Below are positions 27,087 through 36,604 of a stretch of 64,000 nt of DNA, one piece after another. Each line of letters starts with the position of its first letter. The stretch's first letter is position 1. Location of the stretch: assembly GCA_041071465.1 (NCBI GenBank), contig CP163498.1, forward strand, positions 2,384,501 to 2,448,500, in the 5' to 3' direction. Position numbers and translations under genes: made by a program. The notes beneath the pieces were generated by a model that saw only the letters and a list, made by a program, of their open reading frames with translations, was not told where the DNA came from and searched no databases. Source of the DNA: Pseudomonas putida. Its GTDB lineage: Bacteria > Pseudomonadota > Gammaproteobacteria > Pseudomonadales > Pseudomonadaceae.

Positions 27087-28981
27087 ATGTCTGTTTCCGT
27101 TCGCGACGCCTTGCGCATGGCTGCGCTGTATGTGGTGCTCTCGATCCTCTGGCTGGCGCTCGCCGAGGTGATGCTGCACGGCATGACTGACGACCCCCTG
27201 GCACTGACCGTGGGGCGGCAGATCAACATCGTGCTGTGGGTGTTGTTCAGTGCCGTACTGATCTACGTTTCCAGGGTACGGCTGCTGAACTTCATCGGTG
27301 CTGGTGCGCGCTTGCGCTGCGAGGATCGCGAGCGGCTGCGCATGGCCGCCGCAGTGTTCGACAGTACCCTCGAAGGTGTACTGGTCACCGACCGCCAGGG
27401 CCTGATCGTGCACGTCAACCGTGCCTTCATGCGCATCACCGGCTATCAGCAGGACGAGGTGATGGGCCAGCGCCCGAGCAAGTTCAAGTCCGGTCGCCAT
27501 GGCCTTGCGTTCTACCAGCAGATCTTCGCCACCCTGGCCGAACAGGGCGAGTGGAGCGGTGAAATCTGGAACCGACGCAAGAGCGGCGAAATTTATCCGC
27601 AGTGGCAGACCATATGTGCCATTCGCGATGACGATGGTGAGCTCAGCCATTACGTGGCGGTGTTCAGTGACATCAGTGCGATCAAGCATACAGAACAGGA
27701 GCTGGCCTACCTGGCCCACCACGACCCATTGACGGGCCTGCCCAACCGCCTGCTGTTCACCGACCGGGTCGAGCAGGCATTGGCGGCGGCACAGGCCAAC
27801 AAGCGTGGTTGCGCGCTGTTGCTGCTGGACCTGGACCACTTCCAGAGCATCAACGATGGCCTTGGCCACACCATCGGTGACCAGTTGCTGAAACGGGTGG
27901 GCGAGCGCCTGGGTGAGGTGCTGGGTAGCGGCGTGACCCTGGCGCGGCTGGGCGGCGACGAGTTCGCTGTGCTGGCCGAGAACTGCCAACAGGTCGGCCA
28001 GGCGGGCAAGCTGGCGCAGTGCATCATCGAGCGTATGCGCGAGCCGTTCCTGTGCGAGGAAAATCGCCTGTTCATCAGTGCCAGCGTCGGTATCAGCCTG
28101 TTCCCCAGCGATGCGTTGGGCGCCGAACAGTTGCTGCGTAATGCCGACGCGGCGTTGTACAAGGCCAAAAGCAACGGGCGGGCCTGCTATGCGCTGTACA
28201 CCGAAGAGCTGACTGCCCACGCCCAACACCGGGTCGAGACTGCTGGAGAGCTGCGCCGGGCCCTGGAGCAGGATGAGCTGCGGGTGTATTTCCAGCCGGT
28301 ACATGACCTGGTGACAGGCCGACAGGTCGGGGTCGAGGCGTTGGTGCGCTGGCAGCATCCCCAGCGGGGCCTGGTGCCGCCGGGCGAGTTCATCCCGATT
28401 GCCGAGCGCACCGGGCTGATTGCCGAAATCGATACCTGGGTGCTGCGCCAGGCTTGCCGGCAAATGGTGCAGTGGCAGGCCGAAGGCAGGCAGCTGGCCT
28501 TTGTGGCGGTGAACATATCCAGCCGCCTGTTTGGCCAGCATGAGCTGTACCGGCAAGTCGCCGCGGTTTTGCATGAAACTGGCCTGCCCCAGCCTTGCTG
28601 GAGCTGGAAGTGACGGAAAGCGCGGTGATGGAAGACCCTGAGGTGGCGCTGGAGCAGCTGCACCGTTTGCGCGAGCTGGGGGTGACCCTGGCCATCGACG
28701 ACTTCGGCACCGGGTATTCGTCGCTGTTGCGGCTCAAGCGTTTGCCCGTGCAGAAGCTGAAGATCGACCAGGGCTTCGTTGCCGGTTTGCCGCTGGATGA
28801 GGATGACATCGCGATCGTGCGGGTGATCATCGCCCTGGCCCGCAGCATGGGCATGCAGGTGCATGCCGAGGGCATTGAGCAGGCCGAGCAGGCCAGTTTC
28901 CTGCTGCAGGAGCAGTGTCAATTGGGCCAAGGGTACTGGTTCGGGCGGCCGGTGCCGGCTGGGGATCTTCGCTGGGATTGA
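27087..28981 (+). pseudogene. Membrane PAS-GGDEF-EAL c-di-GMP protein gene with one frameshift
   Basis: Joined, the gene encodes about 631 residues: two membrane helices (about 9-30 and 43-65), PAS (about 88-200), GGDEF (about 205-370) with intact RLGGDEFAVL, and EAL (about 385-630) with GVEALVRW and DDFGTGYSSL. The frame breaks at about 28585-28597. CTGCCCCAGCCTTGCTGG reads to a stop after CWSWK, while one added base restores LLELEVTESAVMEDPE in the third frame. As written the EAL domain is cut to about half. Ortholog context: PA0285 next to desA in P. aeruginosa. Whether the restored enzyme makes or degrades c-di-GMP is unclear, as both motifs look intact. Confidence 0.85.
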
Positions 28982-28986
28982 GAGCT

Positions 28987-29093
28987 TGGGGCCGCTTTGC
29001 GGCCCGGTCGCGACACAAGGCCGCTCCTACATGGGTATGCGGTCGTCTGTAGGAGCGGCCTTGTGTCGCGATCGGGCTGCAAAGCAGCCCCCG
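28987..29093. repeat. Inverted pair of REP-type palindromes
   Basis: Two facing copies of the GGGGCCGCTTTGCGGCCC / GACACAAGGCCGCTCCTAC unit fill the space between the convergent GGDEF-EAL and metI genes. Confidence 0.8.
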
Positions 29094-29097
29094 GCAG

Positions 29098-29742
29098 TCA
29101 ACGCTTGTTCAAGCCCTTCGCCAGGCGGTCCCCGCCCAGCTGGATCAACGCCACCAACGCCACCAGCAAGGCAATCACGGTCAGCATGATCTGGCTGTCG
29201 AAACGCTGGTAGCCATACCGGTAGGCGATATCCCCCAACCCTCCAGCACCAATCGCCCCAGCCATCGCCGAAGAGTTGATCAAGGTCACGAGGGTAATGG
29301 TGAACCCCCCCACGATGCCCGGCAGTGCCTCGGGCAGCAGCACATGCCAGACAATGTGCCAGCGCCGGCAGCCCATGGCCTGTGCGGCCTCCACCAAGCC
29401 ATGGTCGACCTCGCGCAGGCTGACCTCGGCAATCCGCGCAAAGAACGGCGTGGCGGCGATGGTCAGTGGCACCACCGCCGCCCACACGCCGTAGGTGGTG
29501 CCTACCACCAGGCGGGTGAAGGGGATCAGCGCGACCATCAGGATCAGGAACGGGATCGAGCGGAACAGGTTGACGAAGGCGCCCAGCACCCGGTTCAGCA
29601 GCGGCGCCTCGAAGATCCCGCCCTTGTCGCTGGTGACCAGCAGCACCGCCATCGGTACGCCCACCAGCAGGGCGATCAGCGACGAAACGCCGACCATCAG
29701 CAGGGTATCGAGCAAGCCTTCCAGCAGACGATCAAACCACAT
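29098..29742 (-). CDS. metI: Methionine-type ABC permease MetI
   Basis: The 214-residue inner-membrane permease starts [20 protein letters not shown]. It has five helices and the MetI-class EAA loop ([20 protein letters not shown]). It overlaps metN by 11 bases, which fixes the start at 29742. With MetN and MetQ it forms a D-methionine-class importer. The operon also encodes an FMN monooxygenase and an SfnB-type oxidoreductase, so the real substrate may be another organosulfur compound. Confidence 0.92.
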   Translation of the reverse strand: MWFDRLLEGLLDTLLMVGVSSLIALLVGVPMAVLLVTSDKGGIFEAPLLNRVLGAFVNLFRSIPFLILMVALIPFTRLVVGTTYGVWAAVVPLTIAATPFFARIAEVSLREVDHGLVEAAQAMGCRRWHIVWHVLLPEALPGIVGGFTITLVTLINSSAMAGAIGAGGLGDIAYRYGYQRFDSQIMLTVIALLVALVALIQLGGDRLAKGLNKR

Positions 29743-30841
29743 GGCCCAGCACCTCCACGTCCTCGGCCCAGCGGCGGGCACGTTCCAGCAATTGATGGGT
29801 GTCGTGCGGCGAGTGTTGCACCGACAGGATCAACTGCCCCAGGGCATGCTCGCCGATGGTTTCCACGCCACCCTGCAGCAGGCGCACACGCCCGCCCAAG
29901 TCTTGGAACAGGGCAGACAGCTCTGGCTCACCGAGCACTGTCAGTTTCAGCACCACGGCGCTGTCATGGCTCGCCGGGCTGGCCTGCAGGCTGGCTTGCA
30001 ATGCGGCTGGCAGCCTGGCCTGCAAGGGTGCGAGCAGGGTGCGGGTGACCTCGTGGCGGGGAGAACCGAACACCCGCCAGACTTCGCCCTGCTCGACCAC
30101 CTCACCGCGCTCTAGCACCACCACCCGATGGCAGATATCACGGATTACCGCCATTTCGTGGGTGATCAGCACGATGGTCAGGCCCAGGCGCTGATTGATG
30201 TCGCGCAGCAGCTCAAGGATCGAGGCCGTGGTCTCTGGGTCCAGCGCCGAGGTGGCCTCGTCGCACAGCAAGATCTCGGGGTCGTGCACCAGCGCTCGGG
30301 CAATGCCCACGCGCTGTTTCTGCCCGCCGGACAGCTGCGCCGGGTACACATGGTGCTTTTCCTGCAAGCCGACCAGCTCCAGCAACTCGCGCACCTTGTG
30401 CTGACGCTCGGCCTTGGCCACGCCGGCCACCTTCAACGGCAGCTCGACGTTCTGCCATACAGTCTTGGCCGACATCAGGTTGAAGTGCTGGAAGATCATG
30501 CCGATGCGCCGACGCAGCGCCACCAGGCGGTCCTCGTCGAAGGGGGCGATGTCTACCTGGTCGATCAGTATCCGGCCTTGGCTGGGTTGCTCCAGGCGGT
30601 TGATGGTACGCAGCAGTGAAGACTTGCCGGCACCGCTACGGCCGATGATGCCGAAAACCTCGCCATGGCGGATGTTCAGGTCGATGCCTTGCAAGGCCGG
30701 TTGTGCCTGGCCAGGGTAGGTCTTGCCCAGGCCGATGAAGCGCACATGGGCTTCATTGACTTCCGGGCGCAGGGCCTGTTCCTTGACCGTTGGCGGCAAT
30801 GGTTGTGGGGTAGGCGCCCTGAGCGCGCTGGCCTGGCTCAT
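29732..30841 (-). CDS. metN: Methionine-type ABC ATPase MetN
   Basis: The 369-residue ATPase has Walker [10 protein letters not shown] (about 67-75), Q-loop [15 protein letters not shown], signature LSGGQKQR and Walker [14 protein letters not shown]. After the ATPase core comes a C-terminal NIL domain (about 285-369), which in E. coli MetN binds methionine and inhibits transport. An extra N-terminal segment of about 30 residues (AlaPro-rich) precedes the usual start. It follows metQ with a one-base gap. Confidence 0.93.
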   Translation of the reverse strand: MSQASALRAPTPQPLPPTVKEQALRPEVNEAHVRFIGLGKTYPGQAQPALQGIDLNIRHGEVFGIIGRSGAGKSSLLRTINRLEQPSQGRILIDQVDIAPFDEDRLVALRRRIGMIFQHFNLMSAKTVWQNVELPLKVAGVAKAERQHKVRELLELVGLQEKHHVYPAQLSGGQKQRVGIARALVHDPEILLCDEATSALDPETTASILELLRDINQRLGLTIVLITHEMAVIRDICHRVVVLERGEVVEQGEVWRVFGSPRHEVTRTLLAPLQARLPAALQASLQASPASHDSAVVLKLTVLGEPELSALFQDLGGRVRLLQGGVETIGEHALGQLILSVQHSPHDTHQLLERARRWAEDVEVLGHVV

Positions 30842-30842
30842 G

Positions 30843-31643
30843 TCAGCCTTCCCAGCCAGCTTGGTAGAGCTTGCCGTGGGCTTTGTCCAACGCTGCGCGT
30901 ACCACAGGCGAGTGCTGGTAGATGTCGACGAACTTGGCCAGGCGTGGGTCGTCCTTGCTTTGTGGGCGGATGACGAACTGGATCACGTATTCCTTGTTTT
31001 CCAGGCCATCGAACAGCAACGCCGAGGTGGCATCGAAGGTATTGGCCAGGCGGATGTAGGCCGGGTAACCCTGCACCAGGTCGGCGTCATCGTAGGCGCG
31101 CACCAGCTGAACCGCCTCGACCTGCAGGATTTTCAGCTTTTTCGGGTTGGTGACGATGTCGTCCTCGGTGGCCTTGTAGCCAACGCCTGGCTTCAGGGTG
31201 ATCAGCCCGGCCTTGGCCAGCAGTTGCAGGCCCCGGCCGCTGTTGATCGGGTCGTTGGCGATGGCCACGCTGGCGCCTTCTGGCAGGTCGGCGAAGCTTT
31301 TGTACGTTTTCGAGTACAGGCCAACGTTGTTGATGATGCCCGAGGCGTAGGGCACCAGGTTGAAGCCCGCAGCGGCTTTGGCGTTTTCCAGGAACGGGAT
31401 GTGCTGGAAGTAGTTCACGTCGATGTCGCCACTGTTGAGGCTGACATTGGGCGCAATCCAGTCGCTGAACTCGATCAGCTTCACTTCCAGGCCTTGCTTG
31501 TGTGCTTCCTCCACTGCGGCTTCCAGCGGAATGGCAAAGGCCGAGGTGGTGCCGATCTTCAGCGGTTCGGCTGCCAGGGCGCTGGCGGACAGGCCCAGTG
31601 TGAAGGCAATGGCCGCGACGGGCCGGAACAGTTTCTCAAGCAT
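30843..31643 (-). CDS. metQ: MetQ-type periplasmic substrate-binding protein
   Basis: The 266-residue protein has a signal peptide ([20 protein letters not shown], cleavage near SALAA). The NLPA/MetQ fold follows: [54 protein letters not shown]. Unlike E. coli MetQ it has no lipobox cysteine, so it is probably soluble in the periplasm. Its start overlaps the monooxygenase stop by eight bases, showing one operon. Ligand: methionine by family, but context leaves sulfones or sulfonates open. Confidence 0.88.
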   Translation of the reverse strand: MLEKLFRPVAAIAFTLGLSASALAAEPLKIGTTSAFAIPLEAAVEEAHKQGLEVKLIEFSDWIAPNVSLNSGDIDVNYFQHIPFLENAKAAAGFNLVPYASGIINNVGLYSKTYKSFADLPEGASVAIANDPINSGRGLQLLAKAGLITLKPGVGYKATEDDIVTNPKKLKILQVEAVQLVRAYDDADLVQGYPAYIRLANTFDATSALLFDGLENKEYVIQFVIRPQSKDDPRLAKFVDIYQHSPVVRAALDKAHGKLYQAGWEG

Positions 31644-33027
31644 GATGCAGGGCTCCAGTCGGGGCAGGGGTTGGGGTAAAACGATAAGCCGAGCCAGGGT
31701 GGCTGACGGGCAAGTGCGGGTGGTCGGCCTGGAACAGCTTCTCGCGCAGGGTGCCTTCGGCGTAGGCGGTCTTGTAGCGGCCACGCTGCTGCAGTTGCGG
31801 GACGACCAGGTCGATGAAGTCCTCGAAGCTTTCCGGGGTGACGGTGCGGGTCAGGTTGAAGCCGTCCAGCCCGGTTTCGTCGACCCAGGCAATCAACTGT
31901 TCGGCCACCTGTTCGGGAGCGCCGACCAGGGTGACGTAGCGGCCACCCAGGGCGTGCTGCTCAAGCAGGCGCCGGCGGGTCCAGGCGTTGTCTTGCAACT
32001 GGCGGGTGGCCGACTGGATGGCGTTGCCCTGGTTGAAGGCGATTGGCTCGTCCAGCGCGTAGGCGGCGAAGTCGATGCCGGTGGATGCGGCGAAGTGCGC
32101 GACGCCGGCCTCGGGGCTTGCATGGCGCAGGTATTCGGCATGCTTGGCCTGGGCCGCTTGCTCGGTGGCCGCGACGATCACCGTGATGCCCATGAACACC
32201 TTGACTGCTTGCGGGTCGCGACCGGCAGCCTGGGCGGCTGCGCGCACCTTGTCGACCTGGGCGCGGGTGGCGGCCTTGTCCTGGCCACTGATGAACACGC
32301 ATTCGGCATGGTTGCCAGCGAAAGCCAGGCCGCGCGGCGAGCTGCCGGCCTGGAACAGCACCGGGGTGCGCTGCGGCGAGGGCTCGCACAGGTGATAGCC
32401 CTCGACGTTGTAGAACTCGCCGTGGTGGCTGACCTTGCGCACCTTGTCGGGTTGGGCATAGACGCGCTGCGTGCGGTCTGCGACCACGGCGTCGTCGGCC
32501 CAGCTGCCTTCCAGCAGCTTGTACAGCACCTGCAGGTATTCGTCGGCCTGGTCGTAGCGGCGGTCGTGCTCGGGTTGTTGCTCAAGGCCCATGGCTCGGG
32601 CCGCGCTGTCGAGGTAACCGGTGACGATGTTCCAACCGATTCGGCCATTGCTCAGGTGGTCGAGGGTGGATAGGCGCCGGGCGAACAGGTACGGCGCCTC
32701 GTAGGTGAGGTTGGCGGTAAGGCCGAAACCCAGGTGGCGGGTGACCGCAGCCATGGCTGAAACCAGCAGCAGCGGGTCGTTGACCGGCAGCTGAATCGAC
32801 TCCTTGAGGGGCACGTCCAGCGACTGCCCGTAGATGTCGTAGGTACCGACGATATCGGCGATGAACAGCCCGTCGAACAGGCCGCGCTCCAGCAGGCGTG
32901 CCAGGTGGGTCCAGTAGTCCAGGGTCTTGTATTGGGTCGAGGTGTCCCGTGGATGGGTCCACAGGCCGTGGTTGATGTGCCCGATGCAGTTCATGTTGAA
33001 GGCATTGAGCAGAATCTGCTTGGCCAT
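31636..33027 (-). CDS. FMN-dependent monooxygenase, NtaA/SnaA/DszA family
   Basis: This 463-residue luciferase-like monooxygenase begins MAKQILLNAFNMNCIGHINH. It carries the long-form family hallmarks: GLFDGLFIADIVGTYDIYG, SNGRIGWNIVTGYLDSAARA and VLFQAGSSPRGLAFAGNHAE. Such enzymes use FMNH2 from a separate reductase to cleave C-S or C-N bonds. The gene order sfnB-like, monooxygenase, metQNI points to desulfurisation of an imported organosulfur compound. ATG 33027 overlaps the upstream stop by one base and has GGGGGA 7 bases before it. The exact substrate cannot be deduced. Confidence 0.88.
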   Translation of the reverse strand: MAKQILLNAFNMNCIGHINHGLWTHPRDTSTQYKTLDYWTHLARLLERGLFDGLFIADIVGTYDIYGQSLDVPLKESIQLPVNDPLLLVSAMAAVTRHLGFGLTANLTYEAPYLFARRLSTLDHLSNGRIGWNIVTGYLDSAARAMGLEQQPEHDRRYDQADEYLQVLYKLLEGSWADDAVVADRTQRVYAQPDKVRKVSHHGEFYNVEGYHLCEPSPQRTPVLFQAGSSPRGLAFAGNHAECVFISGQDKAATRAQVDKVRAAAQAAGRDPQAVKVFMGITVIVAATEQAAQAKHAEYLRHASPEAGVAHFAASTGIDFAAYALDEPIAFNQGNAIQSATRQLQDNAWTRRRLLEQHALGGRYVTLVGAPEQVAEQLIAWVDETGLDGFNLTRTVTPESFEDFIDLVVPQLQQRGRYKTAYAEGTLREKLFQADHPHLPVSHPGSAYRFTPTPAPTGALHHA

Positions 33028-34208
33028 CAAATGGTCCCCCGACGTGGCGGGTTGGCATCGTTGAGGTAGTAGTTGCCGATGGCGTGGTACTTCCAGCGCA
33101 CCGGGTCGTGCAGGGTGTGCACACGGGCGTTGCGCCAGTGGCGGTCGAGGTTGTGCTCGGCCAAGGTTGCCTGGCTGCCACCTAGTTCGAACAGCGCGGT
33201 ACCTGCAGCAAGCGATATCTCGGTGCTGATGGCGCGTGCCTCGGCCACGGCGATGGAGGCGGCGGCCACGTTGTCGGCGGTGCTGTCGTCGCGGGCGCGG
33301 TCGAGGTACTCGCCGGCGCGCTCCAGCAGGGCCTCGGCGGCGTGCAAACGGATCGCCAGGTGGCCGAAGCTTTTCAACGTCAGCGGGTCATCCGTGGCCT
33401 TGTCCAGGCCGGAGTCGACCCACGGACGACTGCGGGTACGTACGAAGTGCAGGGCATCTTCATAAGCCGCGCGGGCGATGCCGGTGTCGATTGCGGCATG
33501 AAGGATCTGCGCCAACGGCCCGACCGGGGTAGGGCGCTCGAAGGCACTCTGGAACGGCACCACGTCGGCAGCGCTGACGTACACGTTGTCGAACACCACC
33601 GAACCGCTGCCGGTGGTGCGCTGGCCGAATCCGCTCCAGTCATCGATCACTTGCAAGCCCTGGCTGTCGGCTGGGACGAAGGCCAGTTGCTGCACGCCTT
33701 GGTCGTCGACGACCGAGGTGGGAATGCGCTGGGCGTAGATGGCACCGGTGGAATAGAACTTGCGGCCGTTGATGCGGAAGCCATCGCCGTCACGGCTCAG
33801 TCGGGTGGTGCGTTCGTTGGCGGTCTTGGTGCCCAACTCGGCCAGGGCATTGCCAAAGCGGCGGCCGGCCAACACTTCGGCGTATAGCCGCTGTTGCTGC
33901 TCGGGGGTGCCGTTTACTCGCAGTACTTCCAGGCCGTAGAAATGGTTTTGCGGGATCTGCCCGAGCGAGCCGTCGGCTTGGGCGATACGGGCGATGACCT
34001 TGGCCAGGGTGACATTGGACACGCCGGCGCCACCGAAGGCCTTGGGCACGCTGATGGCCCATAGGCCGGAGCGGGTGAACAGCTCCAGTTCGGCGTGCGG
34101 CAAGCGGCGCTCGCGGTCGCGCAGGGCGCTGTCGCGGCGCAGTTGCTGGGCGATGTCTTCGGCAACATTCAGGGCTTCGGTGTCGCTGGTGATGATATTT
34201 GTAGTCAT
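33027..34208 (-). CDS. SfnB family sulfur-acquisition oxidoreductase (copy 1)
   Basis: The 393-residue protein has an acyl-CoA-dehydrogenase fold. It reads ELFTRSGLWAISVPKAFGGA at the N-terminal helical domain, LGQIPQNHFYGLEVLR, KFYSTGAIYAQRIPTSVVDD and, at the end, RHWRNARVHTLHDPVRWKYH. These are the motifs I know for SfnB-type flavoproteins, related to DszC and dibenzothiophene or sulfone metabolism, which are induced by sulfate limitation. The start ATG 34208 has GGAGA upstream; the frame continues into repeat sequence but does not code there. It is first of the overlapping operon with the monooxygenase and metQNI. Confidence 0.87.
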   Translation of the reverse strand: MTTNIITSDTEALNVAEDIAQQLRRDSALRDRERRLPHAELELFTRSGLWAISVPKAFGGAGVSNVTLAKVIARIAQADGSLGQIPQNHFYGLEVLRVNGTPEQQQRLYAEVLAGRRFGNALAELGTKTANERTTRLSRDGDGFRINGRKFYSTGAIYAQRIPTSVVDDQGVQQLAFVPADSQGLQVIDDWSGFGQRTTGSGSVVFDNVYVSAADVVPFQSAFERPTPVGPLAQILHAAIDTGIARAAYEDALHFVRTRSRPWVDSGLDKATDDPLTLKSFGHLAIRLHAAEALLERAGEYLDRARDDSTADNVAAASIAVAEARAISTEISLAAGTALFELGGSQATLAEHNLDRHWRNARVHTLHDPVRWKYHAIGNYYLNDANPPRRGTI

Positions 34209-34223
34209 GTTGTTCTCCGGGGC

Positions 34224-34347
34224 CATGGGGCCGCTTCGCGGCCCATCGCGACACAAGGCCGCTCCTACAGGGGGGCGCGACCCGATGTCGGTACGCGATC
34301 CCGTGTAGGAGCGGCCTTGTGTCGCGATGGGCTGCAAAGCAGCCCCC
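34224..34347. repeat. Inverted pair of REP-type palindromes between two sfnB-like genes
   Basis: The unit GGGGCCGCTTCGCGGCCC plus GACACAAGGCCGCTCCTAC is followed by its inverted copy, TAGGAGCGGCCTTGTGTCGC plus GGGCTGCAAAGCAGCCCCC. It separates the two sfnB-like genes, which lie on the same strand, and could reduce read-through between them. Confidence 0.82.
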
Positions 34348-34360
34348 AAGGCCTAAAAAA

Positions 34361-35575
34361 TCAGATCCAGGAATGCCGCGCAGGCAGGGTGCCGTTGAGG
34401 TGGTACGCGCCCACCGCGTGGTACTTCCAGCGCACCGGGTCATGCAGGGTGTGCACCCGGGCATTGCGCCAGTGGCGGTCGAGGTTGAACTCGGCAAGGG
34501 TGGCGCGGCTGCCAGCCAGCTCGAACAGTTTTTCGCTCGCCTGCAAGGCGACTTCGGTGGTCAACACCTTGGCCTCGGCCACCGCAATCGAGGCCCGCGC
34601 CGCGCTGGCGGCGTCGACGGGTGCGGCGTTGACTTCGTCGAGCACCCGCGCGGCCTTGCGCAGCAGCGCTTCGGCGGCATGCAGCTCAAGCTTCAGCCGG
34701 CCGATATCGGCAATCACATAAGGGTCGTCGCTGGCACGGTCCACGTTGGCCTCGATCCACGGGCGGGACTTTTCGCGCACGAATGTGATCGCATCGTCGA
34801 TTGCCGCTTCGGCAATGCCGGCGTCGATCGCCGCCTGGATCAGCTGCGAAGCCGCGCCCTGGATGTTGGGGATATCGCGCTGGCGCCAGTTGTCGATCAC
34901 CAGCTCGGCGTCTACTGGTACCTGGTCCAGCAGTACAGTGCCGCTGGCGGTGGTGCGTTGGCCGAACCCGGACCAGTCGTCGACGATGCGCAGCCCCGGG
35001 CTGCCCCGGCGCACGAATGCCAGGCGCTGGCGGCCTTCGTCGTCGAGGGCTTTCACCGCCACCCAGTGGGCGAACAGGGCGCCGGTGGAGTAGAACTTCT
35101 CGCCGCTGATGCGATAGCTGTCGCCAGCGCGAGTGATCCGGGCCTTGAGGGTGAGCGTGTCCTTGGTGCCGCGTTCGGGGCCGGCATTACCGATGCGCCA
35201 GCCGTCGAGCACGCTGCGGAAGATCAGCGCCTGCTGTGCCTCGGTGGCCGTCAGGCGAATCAGTTGCAACATGCCGAACTGGTTCTGCGGGATCTGCCCC
35301 AAGGCCGGGTCGGCTACGGTTTCGAACGATACGTCCGGGCCGCCATGGGCCTTGGGAACGCTGATGCTACCCAGGCCGCTGCGGGTGAACAGCTCGATCT
35401 CGGCCCAAGGCAGTTTGCGTTGCTGGTCGCGGCGGGCAGCTTGCTCGCGGGCAACCTCGGCCAGTTCGCGGGCCGCTTGCAGGGCTTCGGCGTCATTGCG
35501 CAGTACCTTGGCCGGCAGCAGCAGGGGCGAGCTGTCGAGATCGCTGTGGAATTGGGTATTTGGCTGGCTGGACAT
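34361..35575 (-). CDS. SfnB family sulfur-acquisition oxidoreductase (copy 2, internal deletion)
   Basis: The 404-residue paralogue of the downstream copy keeps ELFTRSGLGSISVPKAHGG, KFYSTGALFAHWVAVKALDD and the C-terminal RHWRNARVHTLHDPVRWKYH. It is about nine residues shorter where copy 1 has VTLAKVIARIAQADGSLGQ; here the text is ETVADPALGQIPQNQF. The deletion is in frame and removes part of a helix in the N-terminal dehydrogenase domain, so activity is uncertain. AAGGAG is 8 bases before ATG 35575. It has its own AT-rich promoter region upstream. Confidence 0.86.
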   Translation of the reverse strand: MSSQPNTQFHSDLDSSPLLLPAKVLRNDAEALQAARELAEVAREQAARRDQQRKLPWAEIELFTRSGLGSISVPKAHGGPDVSFETVADPALGQIPQNQFGMLQLIRLTATEAQQALIFRSVLDGWRIGNAGPERGTKDTLTLKARITRAGDSYRISGEKFYSTGALFAHWVAVKALDDEGRQRLAFVRRGSPGLRIVDDWSGFGQRTTASGTVLLDQVPVDAELVIDNWRQRDIPNIQGAASQLIQAAIDAGIAEAAIDDAITFVREKSRPWIEANVDRASDDPYVIADIGRLKLELHAAEALLRKAARVLDEVNAAPVDAASAARASIAVAEAKVLTTEVALQASEKLFELAGSRATLAEFNLDRHWRNARVHTLHDPVRWKYHAVGAYHLNGTLPARHSWI

Positions 35576-35796
35576 CAGTACCGCTCCTTGGCTGCACTCA
35601 ATGCCCTGGCGATACGCACTGGGGTGATTGTGATCCTGACCATTCCTGACCTCACAAAATAGTTGTGCCGCTACAGCTGATCGCGACAAATGTGTGCTGG
35701 TCCGGTGGTCCGGTTTATATACCCTAATGCTTTATAAAAAGTTTATGAACTAACTCTTTGGAATATGTATAGAAGGAGGGATTTACTACAAATGTG
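35576..35796. promoter_or_regulatory. AT-rich promoter region upstream of sfnB copy 2
   Basis: Read on the minus strand, the segment about 35715-35775 is AT-rich, with TTATAAAAAGTTTATG and TTTGGAATATG (35757-35767, plus strand). The rest has normal GC. Sulfur-starvation control is inferred from the downstream genes. I looked for a -24/-12 element, since SfnR-type activators use sigma-54, and could not identify a convincing one. Confidence 0.45.
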
Positions 35797-35832
35797 CCGG
35801 CCTCTTCGCGGGCACGCCCGCGAAGAGGCCGG
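35797..35832. repeat. Near-perfect REP palindrome (CCGGCCTCTTCGCGGG family)
   Basis: CCGGCCTCTTCGCGGG, a four-base loop, then CCCGCGAAGAGGCCGG: a 16-bp perfect stem just beyond the tcyN stop. It is well placed to terminate the tcy operon. Confidence 0.85.
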
Positions 35833-35839
35833 AACAGGT

Positions 35840-36604
35840 TTACTCGGAAGCTGCGGTACCGAGGAACTTGCGCAGGAACTGCCGGGTACGCTCTTCCTTG
35901 GGCGCCGCAAACAACGCCTTGGCTTCACCCTGTTCCACGATCACGCCCTTGTCGAAGAAGATCACCCGGTTCGCCACATCCCGAGCAAAGCTCATCTCGT
36001 GGGTGACGATGATCATGGTGCGCTTTTCCTCGGCCAGGCCGCGGATGGTCGCCAGTACTTCACCCACCAGCTCCGGGTCCAGCGCCGACGTCGGTTCGTC
36101 GAACAGGATCACCTCCGGCTCCATGGCCAGGGCGCGGGCGATGGCCACCCGTTGCTGCTGGCCGCCGGACAGGCGCCGTGGGTAGGCGTCTTCCTTGCCC
36201 GCCAGGCCGACCTTGGCCAGCAGACGCCGGCCAAGCTCGATGGCCTGTTCGCGAGGCGTCTTCTTGACGATCACCGGCCCCTCGATCACGTTCTCCAGGG
36301 CGGTGCGGTGAGGGAACAAGTTGAAGTTCTGGAACACGAACCCGGCCTGCTGGCGCAAACGCCGAATCGCACCTTGCTGGCCACCCAGCGGGCGGTTGGC
36401 ATCGATGCTGATGGTGCCGATCTGGATCTGCCCGGCATCGGGGGTTTCCAGCAGGTTCAGGCAGCGCAGGAAGGTGGTCTTGCCCGAGCCACTGGGGCCG
36501 ATGATGGCCACCACTTCGCCGGGCTGCACGGTCAGGTCGATACCGTTGAGCACGGTCTGGCCCTTGAACCGTTTGGTCAGGCCTTTGACTTCAATCATGC
36601 TCAT
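35840..36604 (-). CDS. tcyN: Cystine-type amino-acid ABC ATPase TcyN
   Basis: The 254-residue polar-amino-acid ATPase has Walker [10 protein letters not shown] (36-44), Q-loop FQNFNLFPHRTALEN, signature LSGGQQQR, Walker B VILFDEPTSALDP and switch IIVTHEMSFA. It overlaps the permease stop by four bases. The specificity call comes from the TcyJ/FliY-type binding protein in the operon and from the divergent epsC gene. E. coli TcyN (YecC) serves cystine and related diamino acids. Confidence 0.9.
   Translation of the reverse strand: MSMIEVKGLTKRFKGQTVLNGIDLTVQPGEVVAIIGPSGSGKTTFLRCLNLLETPDAGQIQIGTISIDANRPLGGQQGAIRRLRQQAGFVFQNFNLFPHRTALENVIEGPVIVKKTPREQAIELGRRLLAKVGLAGKEDAYPRRLSGGQQQRVAIARALAMEPEVILFDEPTSALDPELVGEVLATIRGLAEEKRTMIIVTHEMSFARDVANRVIFFDKGVIVEQGEAKALFAAPKEERTRQFLRKFLGTAASE

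Noticed and set aside
26913..28574. A 553-codon minus-strand frame opposite the GGDEF-EAL gene
   Set aside because: The plus strand has complete PAS, GGDEF and EAL motifs, so this is non-coding.
27087..28613. A natural PAS-GGDEF protein ending with a partial EAL domain
   Set aside because: The missing EAL half follows at once in another frame and the break lies in a C run, so a frameshift is more likely than a designed end.
34224..34347. Possible CRISPR-like or insertion-sequence ends
   Set aside because: There are only two facing copies with no regular spacers, no transposase and no target duplication; these are REP elements.
35576..35796. Sigma-54 (-24/-12) promoter for sfnB copy 2
   Set aside because: I looked for TGGCAC-N5-TTGC on both strands and found no convincing match.
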